From Gigaspora rosea (Eukaryota > Glomeromycota > Glomeromycetes > Diversisporales > Gigasporaceae): a DNA stretch of 64,000 bases. A program made the position numbers and the translations under genes. Positions within the stretch are counted from its first letter, which is position 1; each line of letters opens with the position of its first letter. Under the pieces are notes generated by a model. The model saw only the letters and a list, made by a program, of their open reading frames with translations, did not search any database and was not told the origin of the DNA. The DNA lies in assembly GCA_003550325.1 (NCBI GenBank), contig QKWP01000702.1, positions 27,178 through 91,177 on the forward strand, read 5' to 3'. Below are positions 24,405 to 36,318 of this stretch, piece after piece.

Positions 24405-25000
24405 TTTTAAAGCTAATCTATACTTGTCTAGACATATAACTCACTGCATTAGCGGGATGCTTTTAATATAACACGCTAACTGTTAACGTGTTCGCATATA
24501 ACATGTATATTAGAATGACAGTTACCAAATTCGGTAGCTCAAATATTAGATTCAAAGAAAGTTGCCAGTTCGAGTAGCAAAGTTCTTAAATTTTACCAGG
24601 TTGAATTCTTGTGTGTTAAAGGATCGTCACTTTTAGAAAAACATGCTTATTATTGAAGCCAACTTCTTTTTACGTATCAACTGAAGCCTGTTGACTGATA
24701 AGAACTGGATAGTATATTAGTGTGTTAGATAACGCTTCAACGTGTAGTATATTAAATTTAAATGTATATAAGCACAAGCTTTCAAACGTAATAAAGTTAG
24801 AGATTCCCTCGATTTTATTTAAGGAAAATAAAGAAAATAATTTAGTATATTGCTGAAGAGATCTTTATTGGTCGAGTAAATCAGAAACTTATCTCCTAGT
24901 AACTATTAGAGTTAGATCAGTCAAACTCTTCAATAATACTGAACATAGCGGGCTTTAATTTGATTGGATGATTGGCACAAAATGTTACACAATACATTCT
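24405..25000. other. Possible LTR-like sequence; no gene seen
   Basis: 24613-24945 starts TGTGTTAAAGG, has a TATATAAGC-like box near 24766, an AATAAA near 24790, and ends near GAACA, which is reminiscent of a solo LTR. No target duplication was found, so this remains a guess. The rest of the interval shows nothing recognisable. Confidence 0.25.
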
Positions 25001-25499
25001 ATGTAACGTTTTACATTTTAAGAAACCTGGTTATAATATAGGCTAAGAATATGAAGTTAAGAGTCATAATGTTTATAGATTTCGTGAGAAGAGTTAAAGC
25101 GAGGTAGTAGCGATTATTAAATAAAAATTAAAGATCAGTTTAATATTGGAGAGCACTAAATATTGTTTTTGATTATTTTTTATTAGCTATTGGTGTTCTG
25201 GAATAGGTTTAAACATTTGATTGTTTTTTTTTTGATTTGTAGTATGTTATGATTATTTCTTCAATAAATTCAGTTTGTTGGAACTTTGTCTGTGATAAGA
25301 TTATATAGTTTTAGATTTAAAGTTGAGATTTCATGATAAGGACTTCTGCTGGTATTAATTTTATTATAGATATATATAACAGTTTTTTTATTCATGACGA
25401 TTTAGTTAAATTTTAGAAATTTGACTAATTTTCGATTAACCAATAAAATTTTTGCTTTATCACGAGATGATCTAACGTGATGTGCAAAAATTTTTTAAA

Positions 25500-25820
25500 A
25501 AATTCGGTTATGTTAGGGTAAGAGTTTATATTATGGTTAGAGGTTAGAAAACTATATAGTAAAATCGCTCAAGGAAAACTTTTTGTTAGTGCACAAAAGG
25601 TGATTTTTTAAGCAAATTCCTGATCGTGTAATGTTACTCCAAATCGCTGGGCAATTTTCACGCAACAGTATCATTTTGATGTGATACTGGGTACATATAT
25701 GATAACTCAAAATTTTGCTTATGAAACTCTCTAACAAAAAATTCCTTGCAAAATTTTATTATAAACTATAATTCCTTCCAACCCCAAAGCTAACTCTTAC
25801 CCTAACCTTAAATCGGGTTA
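25500..25820. repeat. MITE family M1, foldback copy
   Basis: GTTAGGGTAAGAG at 25510 pairs with CTCTTACCCTAACC ending near 25808; inside, TTTTGTTAGTG and TCCTTGCAAAATTTTA lie in opposite arms. Centre near 25659. Confidence 0.6.
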
Positions 25821-25884
25821 ATTTTGGTCTATAATTTATTATGTGGATTTGCAAATCATCACTGTTTTCAAAATGGTTGAAAAA

Positions 25885-26025
25885 TGAGTGCTGCCAAGGG
25901 AAAACCAGTAAGTCATTTTACTTATTATCATTGCAGTGATATGTACCCTTAATTCTTATAGGGGTAGATATCACTGCGATGATAATGAGTAAAATGGCTT
26001 ACTGGTTTTCCCTTGGCAGCACTCA
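25885..26025. repeat. Near-perfect hairpin MITE, 141 bp
   Basis: Arms TGAGTGCTGCCAAGGGAAAA (25885) and its complement ending at 26025, continuing through CCAGTAAGTCATTTTAC and ATCATTGCAGTGATAT with few mismatches. The loop is about 25 bp. Confidence 0.8.
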
Positions 26026-26034
26026 AATGTAATT

Positions 26035-26231
26035 AAATTTTTTTTTGGTATACACTTGTACACTTATATACTTATGCACTCAATTACCTTAGCACGTTGA
26101 TTGAAGTTTAATGTCTGATTTTATGATTGTTCTGAACCATTACATAAAATCGGGCATCGAACTTCAATCAACGTGCTAAGGTAATCGTATGTATGAGTAT
26201 ATGAATGTACAAGTGTACGGCAAAAAAAATT
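26035..26231. repeat. Near-perfect hairpin MITE, about 197 bp
   Basis: Arms TACACTTGTACACTTATATA...CCTTAGCACGTTGATTGAAG and complement, closing around 26130. It sits 10 bp from the preceding hairpin. Confidence 0.8.
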
Positions 26232-26506
26232 TATTTGCCATATTTAACTATTTCGAAAACCGCGATAAACAACTCTAGCAAAAATTTAGCCAATATCATT
26301 GTTGAAAGAACATATAAACACATAATAACTTAATTCTCGAATTAAAGCAAGTTCATAATAGCAATAAAGTTTTAATCGCTTGTTCAGTATGCAAACAATT
26401 TTTTTTTGTTAACATTTATTATAATAATTATTTACTGTTATTATTACTGTTATTAACATATGATAATAAAGTCTTTTTAAAACATATAATTTAAATTATT
26501 TATTAT

Positions 26507-26700
26507 TTATTTATATAGTAAAAAAATTTTTTTGAGATACTTTGTTTTAGAGATTGACTCTTTTACTTGTTCCAACCACCATGTAGAGGTGTATCTCATC
26601 GGTTGGGAAGGTTTCCCCCAACTAATTTCTCCTGAATTTCCCCACCGGGAGTAGGTTGTTCCACTTGAATCAATTTGATCCAATAAGCTTTGGCTCATAA
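26507..26700 (-). pseudogene. Coding-like remnant with MRYTSTWWL motif
   Basis: The minus-strand frame includes SSGTTYSRWGNSGEISWGKP and PMRYTSTWWLEQVKESISK. The motif MRYTSxWWLxQV recurs on the minus strand near 40085-40130, with related DNA on both sides. Product unknown; it may be the end of a dispersed gene or transposon ORF. Confidence 0.4.
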
Positions 26701-26924
26701 CCTCTAGAGCTCAGATATTAAACTAAACTAAACATATTACTATACTATCTATTTATCCTCCCTTCCCCTTCCTTCCACCTAAAACCACTAACTCATAAGT
26801 TTTGACTCTTAAAAAAAGTACGTAACCAGTCCCTTCTCCAGGACCAGTAGACCTTAAGTAGAGGAAATGCAAAAGCTTATGCCTAATTAATGGTTTTAAT
26901 AAGACTAACAATACTAATTACAAC

Positions 26925-27200
26925 ATAAACCTACCAAAAGTAAACCCACCAAAAGTCATATAAACTCACCAAAAACAACCCAACCCACCAAAAACAGTCT
27001 TAACCCACCAACAACAACTTTAACCTACCAAAAATGACCTTAACCCACCGAAAACAATCTTAAACCCACCAACAACAACTTTAACCTACCAAAAATGACC
27101 TTAACCCACCAACAACAATCTAAACCTACCAAAGACAACCGTAACCCACCAACAACAACCTAATCCACCAAAAACAACAACCTAAACCAAACCAAAGCTC
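26925..27200. repeat. CA-rich minisatellite, about 19-20 bp unit
   Basis: Degenerate tandem copies of CTTAACCCACCAACAACAA and CCTACCAAAAATGA. The top strand is nearly free of G. Confidence 0.85.
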
Positions 27201-27369
27201 ACGACGATCTAAACCTATACACTAACACCATTCAACAACACAATTTCTATTATCAACAATAAACAAAAGTTATACTAAAACAAACAAAAAGTTATAACGA
27301 TAATGAAAATGAAGATTGCAATAATAAAATAAAATTATGTAAACAAACTAATAAGTAAAAATTGGCGAT

Positions 27370-28750
27370 CCCGTGACTGATCTAACAATATTCACCCAAG
27401 TTTTGATTGGCTGGGATTATTCGTGCCAATTTACATGTCACCTTCAAAATAAAAGGTGACATCTCAGTTAGAGTTTGGGATTAGAGTTAGTAGGCGACAT
27501 TATACTAAAATTTTGCAAGGAATTTTTTTTGTTAGTGCATAAAAGGTGATTTCTTCAAAGTTTTGCGATAAGTGTGACTTTTCAAAAAAAAGCGATTGTT
27601 GTTTTGATCGTCACGTTACTTCTGATCTTGCATCCTGATTGGCCACTATCGAAACTTTGGAGTAGGGAATTAATAAACCCTCTAAACATCAATACCTAAT
27701 ACAGTATTTGAATATACAAAGTCACTCTATAATATAGTGAAAATAAATTCAAAACCAGTCCATATAAAAATCTTTTCGATATAGTGAATTTATTAAAAAC
27801 TTCTCGATATAATGAAATTTTAAAAATTATTACTATGTAACAGATCACTTCATTATAACGAGAGTAACTTGTATCTAAATTTTTGTGCGGAAAACTTTTT
27901 ATTTTATAACAGAATTGATGATATAAAAAAGGGTTGTGAATATTCTAATTGTGAATAGTTGGTAAATTTATGCACATTTGACCGTATTAAAATAATTTTT
28001 TTAAGTTGAATGATTGTTTTTTTATAAGATATTTGTTATTTTAGTTTTTTAATGACTATATATTAAGTATAAACCACTACGACATATTTTAGCTAATGCT
28101 TAACTCATTAGTCGTTGAAGCCATCGTTGTTAAAGGTTGTAACTTTGTAAGGTTTGTATAGTTTGTCTTTTTCAGTATACTTCTTCTATGTCATGTGCCT
28201 ACTTTTTTTAATGTCGCAATTTCGTCCTTTTCGATGTCGTGTGTTTCTTCCTTTTCAATGACATGTATTTCGTACATGTGAAAACTCGTGCGAATAAGTT
28301 TTTAAACTTTTTTTGCGAATAATAAACTTTAATGTGCCAATTTTGTGATATAATATGATAGTACGATGTGTTAAAAACTCATTTGAGAACTATAAACTAT
28401 CATATTGAGAATAAGTACAAATTTTCAAACCATTTTATTAAAGAACAAAAGCAGAAGCTTTGTAATTTAACTATTTTACTAAAAAACAAACTTTTGGCAT
28501 TGTTACTAATTAAGTTTTATTCATTCCAAGATCTTAAAAAGCTATTCGGGGATCTTTGAATTAAACTTTTGTTTTGTATAAATACAAATTTTCAAACCAC
28601 CACAAATAATAAGAAAAAAGCAGATCGGTAATGACAGTAAAATCAATGGATTAAGTAAAGAAGAGGTTCTAAATAAAGGCTTAAAGTAAAAGTAAATAGC
28701 ACTTTTACTACTATACTAGGCTAATTCGTAGCATTATATGTCCGGAGCTC
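27370..28750. other. MITE copies, no gene recognised
   Basis: 27370-27665 is an M1-family copy (ATTTTGCAAGGAATTTTTTT, GTTAGTGCATAAAAGGTGAT). 27710-27880 has TATAATATAGTGAA repeats like the subterminal repeats of pogo-type elements. The rest is AT-rich; a 63-codon frame at 28368-28559 has no recognisable feature. Confidence 0.5.
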
Positions 28751-29079
28751 ATCATATGTTCATCATATTACACAAACGCGTTAATATGCATATGTTGGTA
28801 ACATTAAAAGCACAAATATAGACACGCGTGGGGACAGACAAAAAATTTGTCAAGATTTTTACAATTGAAGCACAACAGGAAGGTAATTTTTGTATCACTT
28901 TGCATAGAAACTTAGGGTCCGTCGCTACGCTCCGGCCAACTAAATAAAGCAACCAATCAATGTAAGCCAAATTCCATATTTTGCTAATCTGATTGGTACA
29001 AATTTTGAATATCACATTCGAAAATATCACCAAAGTCACAAAATCCGCGAGATGTTGGTTTATGCTGTCCCGCACTGTA
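28751..29079. other. No gene supported
   Basis: The 122-codon minus-strand frame at 28752-29120 overlaps the last exon of the next gene and has no recognisable motif. It includes a GC-rich patch (GTCCGTCGCTACGCTCCGGC) that looks like repeat DNA. Confidence 0.4.
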
Positions 29080-29962
29080 CTAATCAATACGTCTTCGTTT
29101 GTATGCATGTTTACTCTCAATATGGTTTATCATATCATATATACTAGTCAAGGTTTCTAAACAGTAAGGACAATTGTGTGGTGTATTATTTTCAATTGGT
29201 TCAGGTGATACTGATTCTTGCTGTAGTTAATCCAAGAAATATATGAATGATAATATTGAAGCATATGTCAAAAGGTAGAAAATAACAAAAATACACCTGA
29301 GCTATTGCATGTTCAATTTTCCATATTTCTAAAGTAAACCTTGGTAAAAAGTCTCCACCATCAACATCTTTCCATCCGTGATTAATACGGCATTGACCCC
29401 TTTTATATACGTAGATCTTTTTACTTTCTGGGTCTATTAACCATTCCAGTTGTACAGATGTCCCGTTTACGAAGTATATGTCCTTGAATTTTTTATCAAG
29501 TTCCTCAAATTTTGAGTAACTTGAAATGTTTCCAACTTCAACTACAAATACAGGGGTAAATGGTTCACCACGAAAACTCCAATTTTGTTTTTCATTCAAT
29601 GAACAATGTGTTTCTTTAGATGTATAAGCAACATCTGGTGCACTGATCATTCTACCATCCCCAACATCAAAATCAAATCCTCTCTGTGATGAGGTTACGC
29701 CCCCATTTTGCTTTGTCCAGATATTCCATCCACAAAGTTGTCTAACAATCTCAGCGACAACTATCCCTCTAGAATAGGGTGATTGTGGCATAGGAATAAG
29801 CTTGCCATTCTTATCAAGTTCAAAAAGGTTAATTGGTTGTCCGTCAATTTCTAGAGTGCGTGTCTTGAGCTGGTCATTAATAAATTCGAATTCTTCAAGG
29901 GTATATGAGCGATCAAGGTTTAAATTATTGACATCTATTTTCTTATCATTGGCTTTCAACAT
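29080..29962 (-). CDS. Uma2-like PDDEXK nuclease-domain protein with C-terminal C2H2 finger, 268 aa
   Basis: Two exons: 29962-29297 and 29220-29080, with a 76-bp GT-AG intron (29221-29296) in phase 0. Exon 1 is a Uma2/DUF820 domain: LIPMPQSPYSRGIVVAEIVRQL, APDVAY (the Asp of the PD motif), FVVEVGN (acidic residue of the core) and LEWLIDPESKKIYVYKRG. Exon 2 adds a classical finger, C-x2-C-x12-H-x4-H (CPYC...HIESKH), and a basic end AYKRRRID. In bacteria and related fungal proteins the fold is a restriction-like nuclease; activity here is not shown. The E-x-K lysine of a textbook site is not evident (E-V-G), as in many Uma2 proteins. ATG 29962 is chosen because upstream codons to 30052 read through a T/A homopolymer. 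Confidence 0.85.
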
Positions 29963-30412
29963 ATCTGAACAGTAGTTAGAAATTTTTTTTTTTTTAAAAA
30001 AAAAAAAAAAGATGATATTAATAATTTTATATTGCACAAATTTGATTATCAAAACTCGCCTAGACCCTTCAGAACACTGGTGATGATAAAATAACCGAAA
30101 TCGTTGATTGCAATTAAGAGGACACCAGAAATAGAACTATAATAATATATAAGTTTAGTTTACTTGTTGCATACCGCAAGTCCAGCAATAATAATATTAA
30201 TGACCACGATCAAATAACACGCAGATCACGTGAATTTACTGCGCCTTATGCAACCATGCCCCTATTTCAGCATAAGGTAACAAAGGAAAATAGTTATAGC
30301 ACAAAACTCTATATTATCACATGCTTACTTGTATTGCAGTTAAAGTATATATATAGCGTTAGTTTACAAATGATAATTCTCATCCCCTGTGAACTATTCC
30401 ATTATTTTAAAG
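29963..30412. promoter_or_regulatory. Bidirectional promoter interval
   Basis: 450 bp between the divergent starts of the Uma2-like gene and the small helical gene. It contains a T-run/A-run snapback at 29982-30011. No specific factor site can be named. Confidence 0.4.
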
Positions 30413-31157
30413 ATGGATAAAATGTTTGCGAACGAAGATACGCGTGCATTCGGTTAGCAATATATAATAATTGTACTATAAAATTCAATTTGTACTTGAC
30501 AAATGATTATATTTATTATAGGTCGTAACTCGGATAGCGTATTTAAAGAATTAGATCAAATACGTAAAAAACAAATATCATTAGCTGTTGAACATATTTC
30601 CTTGGAAAATTTGCCAGATGAAGAAATGTATACTATCTATTATTATTTTAGAGTTGCTTTTTATAATTTAAATACTTAAAAATGTGATCTATATAAAGGC
30701 CATTCGCCAAAGAAACAGATGAAGATTCTGAAGAAAATTTCAAAAAGAATTCAGAACAATTTGCAAAGAAAGAACATGATCTAAATAATTTGATGACAAA
30801 TTTGAATAATTTAATAGGAAAGGTTAGCTATAACTTTATAATATTAATTTGTGGCAACTGATGCTGAAATCTTGACCTATTTTACCATGAAAATTTAAAT
30901 TTTATTGGGATTTTGTATAGATTTTTAAGAATAAATTAGAATCTAAGTTAGAGTTGTTAATAAAGAGTATATGCGAATTTTAGTAGGTATTATAGATTTG
31001 AATAGTGACTCAAAATTTCAGCATCAGCCAATTTCAGTATAAACTACCATATTTATTCTATTTATTATGTATAATAACTTAATTTTTATTAATATTTAAT
31101 TAGTTGGAGGATTTAGGTCAATCTATGAATATGTTTGATCCTAAAGAGGGCTCCTAA
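30413..31157 (+). CDS. Small acidic helical protein, 107 aa, four exons
   Basis: Exons 30413-30452, 30522-30627, 30699-30822 and 31104-31157; all introns are GT-AG and phases agree, giving 324 nt ending in TAA. The product starts MDKMFANEDTRAFGRN, has a helical middle (VFKELDQIRKKQISLAVEHI), an acidic linker, and a heptad-like C-terminal half (HDLNNLMTNLNNLIGKLEDL). No signal peptide or membrane segment. The family is not recognised; size and coiled coil would suit a subunit of a small complex such as the BLOC/BORC type, but that is speculation. It is divergent from the Uma2-like gene. Correct splicing in four exons, without stops, argues for a real gene. Confidence 0.75.
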
Positions 31158-31700
31158 CGTAGGCTTAAGTTTACAATTTTCAATTTTATCGTAAACCAGC
31201 ATATCTTGAAATATGAATGATTAAGTTCATTAGTATTTTTTTTTTTTTTAATTTATTTAAAAACTGTATATGATATTGTTAATATTTTTATAATAATTAT
31301 AATAAAATAAAAATACCGTATTATAATTTATTAATTTTTTTATTTATTTTATTTTAATACAAAAAACTAATAAAAATAAAACCCCCCAGTTAAAGAGACA
31401 TTACGAAAGAAGCGATAAAAGAACCACCATTAAGACGGCGAAAATATCACAATTAAAAACTATAGCTAAAGCGATGTAACGAAAACGACGACTAAAATGA
31501 TGTAATTTAATTATATATAATATATAATAATTAAAATTCATTTATTAATAAATATAAAATACTGTACTACCGATACCTAAAGTAGCGCCCAATAAAACGA
31601 CAAAAGAAACATCGTGAAAATGACGGAAGAATAAAGTAACAAAAAAAAATAACATTACAGTGCAAGTCAAAAGTATCATCCGTAACTTGTTACTACAGTG
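31158..31700. other. AT-rich intergenic, no gene seen
   Basis: Low-complexity A/T with ATATAATATATAATAATTAA runs near 31510. Nothing codes. Confidence 0.5.
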
Positions 31701-31743
31701 TTCTATTGCTTTGAAATTTTATAGATAATGCTGTATAATATAT

Positions 31744-31921
31744 TTCTCGTGGAGAATTGGTTGCATTATTGGCCAGATCTGACTTGCATAAAAATCCAAA
31801 TTTTTCGTTGCCACTGAAATCATCCCACTCGAAACAATTGATTTGTGCTGAACCATTGGAACTCGAGTTGAAGATAAAGCAAGATTTCGAGCAAGATCAA
31901 CAATTACTTAGATCTATGTAA
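31744..31921 (+). pseudogene. Coding-like fragment of unknown gene
   Basis: The frame reads RGELVALLARSDLHKNPNF, then SKQLICAEPLELELKIKQDF, and ends in TAA at 31919-31921. Codon use resembles the nearby exons. There is no start codon and no clear acceptor, so it is probably a lone last exon or a fragment. Confidence 0.4.
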
Positions 31922-32459
31922 ATCTTTATACTCTTATAATGTCATCAAAATTTAGATAAAGAAAGTATTTTATATTAGTGATGAAATTTGACCTAATAAG
32001 ATATATAGTTGATAAAAATTAAAATTTAAAGTTTAACCTTTAAAATTTTTATGTAAACTTTTAAAGCTTAATTCTTCAACAACTATAATAAATTAAATAT
32101 TTTTTGGTATTATCATAGAAATACTTGAATTTTAGGTTATATTATAAAACTTGTTCAAAAGTTTCAAGATAATAATTTATTATAAAAATTATGACTACTG
32201 TAGCTTGAAAAAAAAAATAATAATTGGTGAAAACAAAGGGATCTACGGATTAATCATAAACCTAAATGTAATAAGTGTTATTTGGAGCACTATACGCAGT
32301 ATTGAACGGTAGCGGTAGACCTGTAAAGTCCGGTCCAAAGCAGTTCAAGTGGACTGTTCCGGTATAGTACCCCAATATTAAGGATACAACCAATCCTGTG
32401 ATAGACTATACGTAATTTACAAATTTTTTCAATGCGTCCAGTTTTCATAAGCTATAATC

Positions 32460-32490
<31 letters not shown>

Positions 32491-32691
32491 GAAATTCAAC
32501 GTTTAATATGTAGAATATTCTTAATCCTGATTGTCTTTTTTTACAATCCATATGATTGTTGAAATCGCTATGTTACAATAGGAAAAAATTCCATTCATAC
32601 ATACAGTATATAAATATACAAATGTTATGTAAAAGAAAAAAAAAAGTTCGAAAAAGTATAAAATCGTATTATCGAATATATTATCTATGCT
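31922..32691. other. Intergenic; possible word-type repeat at 32290-32400
   Basis: 32300-32390 contains GAACGGTAGCGGTAGACCTG and its near-complements (GTCCGGTCC, ACTGTTCCGGT), resembling the word-type inserts. The rest is AT-rich, with a 19-base A run at 32462-32480. Confidence 0.4.
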
Positions 32692-33670
32692 TTATTTGGC
32701 AAATGTGATGCTGAGTTTTTCTGCAACTGCGCGCGCTGAAAGCTCTTCCTCTCCAAGCGTGTAAGTACGCACATTTCGCTTTGTAATAGCATTAATATCG
32801 GGCCTCAATTTTTCCAATTCTTTCAGCTGCTGTTTTTCAAACATAATTTGTTTATTCACATACTCTTTAATGGATTTAATGAAATCTTGAGTACGATTAT
32901 TTTCATAATTTCGCAATTCTGAATGAAGATTTTTGGTCACCCGTTTAACTCGAGCATCAAGGTTTTGCTCGTAATTTTCGGCCTTTTGTTAATAAAAATA
33001 TTTATAGGATTATTGTCAGTTTAGAAAATATAAAACTATATGTAAAATGCATGAAAGAAAAAATAACAAATAGTACATATTTAAAATCTTTTAATGCTTC
33101 ATCCACTTTATCAGTTTTTATTGATGTAGAAGATTTTAAACGTTCCATATAACGTTTTTTGCTTATGGTTTCTTTCACTGCGTTCTCATGTTCTGAAATG
33201 ATTCTAAGACGGTTGGATAAAGTTTCCTAATATATGTGGAAAATTTCTTTTAAATGGTACACATAACTACAGTAAAATTATAATATATAATAATAACATA
33301 CCTTAACTATACGTGCATTAATTGCATAATAACTAAAAAAATCACCAAGAGCCGCAGCTTCACTAATAGCTTGCGACCTTTGTAATTCACTGATAATTTG
33401 AAGTGTCTTGCCAAGTCTACGAAGACCACTATTTTAAAAAAAAATGAATTTAATTCTCGACTATAAAAAATCCTTTATAATAAATTATAATAAATTTACT
33501 TTGATAACGGCGGATGTTTTTCAACTGTACCCAAAGCATGGGACTTAATACCAACTTCGTTGTTGCATATGGCCAAACCTAAAAACAAGATCATTATATT
33601 TTTATTATATAACAGTATTATACAATGTTATTTAAGTAACGAACATTGTTTATGTATATGATAAAAAAAA

Positions 33671-33704
<34 letters not shown>

Positions 33705-34517
33705 CCTTTTCGTGACTTAGCTAATTTTTGTACATTCTTAGAAATTTCGATAAAATGACTTTCAAGCGCATGTGAGGTTGACTTGGCTTGAGCCAAATCC
33801 ATATCGCCATCCTTCACTTCTGGGGAGAATCTGAATATAAAACTGCCAGACCTCTTTCTCGGTTTTGTAGCAGGAATAAACTAGATATATAATATGAACA
33901 ATTAATTGTTTAGATAATAGAATTGTAAATTATCTATTAGTTAAAATGTAAATCAACTCACTGCAAAATCAGTTTCAATAAAAGATCTTAGTTCTTCATC
34001 ATGACACAATATAGGATTCATTGACACGCGATTCACCCACTGTTGCATTGCATTCTTTACCCTACGTTCATCCTCTTCAGTTCCTTGATAACTAGTCGCT
34101 GAAAAAGGCAAAGCAGGAACTATGCATTCCGGATTAGAATAAGCTAAAGAGTTATATAATCGTTCGAATTCATTATAGGTACGCTCGAGGTGAGAATATG
34201 AAGTATGTTTGAATCTTGGTAAATTTGTCTTTAGGGGAATGTAAGACAGTAATTCTTAGTAAATCGAAGAATGAGCAACGATCCTAAAAGAAAAAAGAGT
34301 AAAAATTTTATACAATGGCTTTGAATTTGAAAACTGGATCGCGACGGTTTTTGTCTAGAGTTGTGATTGAGATTCGTAAGTAATAACCTTCATCTTGAGG
34401 TGGTTGAGGTAAGGGATCGTTTCTTTGCCTAGGACGAGATACTTTGTTCGTAGTAACTTGACGCGTTTGATTCAAACCTTCGTTCACACTTGCTGAGGGT
34501 TCTTGTGGAACTGCCAT
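32692..34517 (-). CDS. VPS17: Vps17-like sorting nexin (PX-BAR), retromer subunit, 430 aa
   Basis: Seven exons: 34517-34314, 34228-33962, 33880-33706, 33578-33500, 33428-33302, 33226-33077 and 32982-32692. All junctions are GT-AG with consistent phases (1,293 nt, TAA at 32692-32694). The PX domain lies at about residues 45-160: YYLRISITTLDKNRRDPVFK, TNLPRFKHTSYSHLERTYNE, SNPECIVPALP, and ESDF-type end SFIETDFA. The rest is a BAR-like helical domain: GLRRLGKTLQIISELQRSQA, AAALGDFFSYY, ETLSNRLRIISEH, VDEALKDF, QDFIKSIKEYVNKQIMFEKQ and LEKLRPDI. These match fungal Vps17, which pairs with Vps5 in the membrane-bending half of retromer and binds PI3P on endosomes. It is shorter than yeast Vps17 (551 aa), mainly at both termini. 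Divergent from the CIA30 gene, 650 bp apart. The third intron (33579-33705) starts with an A-run and later a TA microsatellite and T-run. Confidence 0.88.
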
Positions 34518-35165
34518 GAAAAAGATTACTACGGTTATAATTTCAAATTATTATATGAATTAAAATTTTGCACCCTGAAAATCGTCATATACTAACGCCG
34601 TTACATTCCAAATCTGACACTAAAACAATGGTGAGAATTACAAGTATCCTTAATAATCCACCCCTGTAATTTTGACCAAAATAGACGTAATTTTGCGTAA
34701 TGAAAATCAATTTTCGGTGATTATCATAGATTTAACTGTAAATGGTTAAACTATAGGGCATTGCCGAAAATAGTTTCATAGGCTGAACTTTTTGTAAAGC
34801 TAACGTACGTGCATCTACTATAACAGATAAGATTGTAACTTTCATAACTACAGAACTACAATGCATTTTTATCGACTTTTATATGCACGTTTATACATGT
34901 CCAAACATAGTAAGTTACCCCAAATCTCAATCTTAGGATTTGTGATTGCAGGATTGCCAGCAAAAGTACTCGCTACCTAAAATTCCAAATATATCAGCTT
35001 TTTTTGTACAACAAGATCACATGAATGATTGGGTTCAAATTCTTTACTAGCAGTTAGATAATCAATAAACACTCAAACTGGTTCATATATCACTTCGTAT
35101 TCAGCAATAAAGCAAGCCCTTTAATGTGATTGTACAATAAATTTAGTTTTACGATAATAACAATA
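34518..35165. promoter_or_regulatory. Bidirectional promoter interval between VPS17 and CIA30
   Basis: 648 bp between divergent starts. No recognisable TATA-to-start arrangement can be asserted and no repeat stands out. Confidence 0.35.
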
Positions 35166-36318
35166 ATGTTTGGATATTTTAAACGTTCACTCGACGTTGC
35201 TAAAGAAACGGGCGCTAAAAGTAAGTATATCCATTTGGTCCATTTAGAGTGGTTGGCAAGCTGGTGAGCTAAAAATCTTGTCTCTCCAACTTGCCAACCA
35301 CCCTAATATCAAAAAAAGCCTCAGATTTAGGCATAGTGACATGTAAAGTTTATCGATCAACCTAAATTCATAGTTTTGAAAGCTGATCCTTTACCTTGGA
35401 GTAAAGAGCAACTATTATTGTCGCTAAATTCTCAAGAAGACCTCAAAAAATGGGCGATCGGATGTGATAAGGATATTGGTGGTACGTATCTTTTTTAAAG
35501 TACTACCAATATATATATATATATATATATGAAATATAATATGTGATAACGAGTATTGTTTAAAGGATATTCAAATGCAAGTTTGGAGCTTACACCGGAA
35601 GGCAAAGTCAAATTTTCCGGAAATATTTCATTGGAATTACCAAAAAATAATCCAAGAATAGAAAAAAGCGGATACGCAGCTATAAAATCAAAGGTAATTT
35701 AAATAAATAAAAAAGACTAAATTAAACTTATTACAGCATATACTTTATATAACCCTTTTTTTTAAAAAAATAAAGGGCCGTGGATCCACGTTATTTGGTA
35801 CACCATGTTGGGATACAACATTATATCGATATTTAAGCATACGTGCAAAAGGTGATAATAAAAAGTATCTTGTAAATATACAAACGGATGGACCTGTTAT
35901 AAGTGATTTATTTCAACATCGATTATTTTTGAGGAAGCCTGGAGAATGGGAAACAATTATGGTGAGCAAATAGTAATATTTTAACAAACTAATTATAATG
36001 ATGAAAATTAAGTATTAAGGTAAAGTATGAACACATTAAAAGATTCCGTTTACGGATTTCATTTTAACAAATCATGGAGTTATACAAGAACCACAAATTG
36101 AAATGTATCGAGAAAGGGTTAGAACCATTGGGATTTCATTGTTAATGCAACCAGGGCCTTTTTGTCTGGAACTTGATTGGATTAAAATGATAAATACTGA
36201 TGAAACTATTGGTAAGCCACATAAATATTAATTCCAATGATATATTATTTTTTGATTGCTGCTAATTAGATTATTGATGGTTATAGGGGATTATGATAGA
36301 ATACATTTTGGTAGATAG
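35166..36318 (+). CDS. NDUFAF1: Complex I intermediate-associated protein 30 (NDUFAF1-like), 225 aa
   Basis: Six exons: 35166-35220, 35374-35481, 35566-35693, 35776-35961, 36043-36211 and 36287-36318; GT-AG with matching phases, 678 nt. The CIA30 domain fills most of the protein: KKWAIGCDKDIGGYSNASLE, KGRGSTLFGTPCWDTTLYRY, GEWETIMIPFTDFILTNHG, and RVRTIGISLLMQPGPFCLEL. The family is a mitochondrial assembly factor for the membrane arm of NADH:ubiquinone oxidoreductase. The short N-terminus (MFGYFKRSLDVAKETGAK) is basic and amphipathic, compatible with import, but I did not predict a cleavage site. Intron 1 hosts a short inverted repeat; intron 3 ends in a T-run/A-run palindrome that supplies the acceptor. 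Confidence 0.9.
35245..35312. repeat. Short hAT-like inverted repeat in CIA30 intron 1
   Basis: TAGAGTGGTTGGCAAGCTGG at 35245 and the complement of TAGGGTGGTTGGCAAGTTGG ending at 35312. No 8-bp duplication found. The minimal size (68 bp) suggests an extreme deletion derivative. Confidence 0.6.

Noticed and set aside
26925..27200. Possible CRISPR-like array
   Set aside because: Units are contiguous and degenerate with no spacers: a minisatellite in eukaryotic DNA.
29963..30052. N-terminal extension of the Uma2-like protein
   Set aside because: It translates a T-run/A-run; the domain and natural start fit ATG 29962.
31922..32690. Additional 3' exons of VPS17
   Set aside because: The frame ends in TAA at 32692-32694 right after the family's usual end; nothing downstream extends it.
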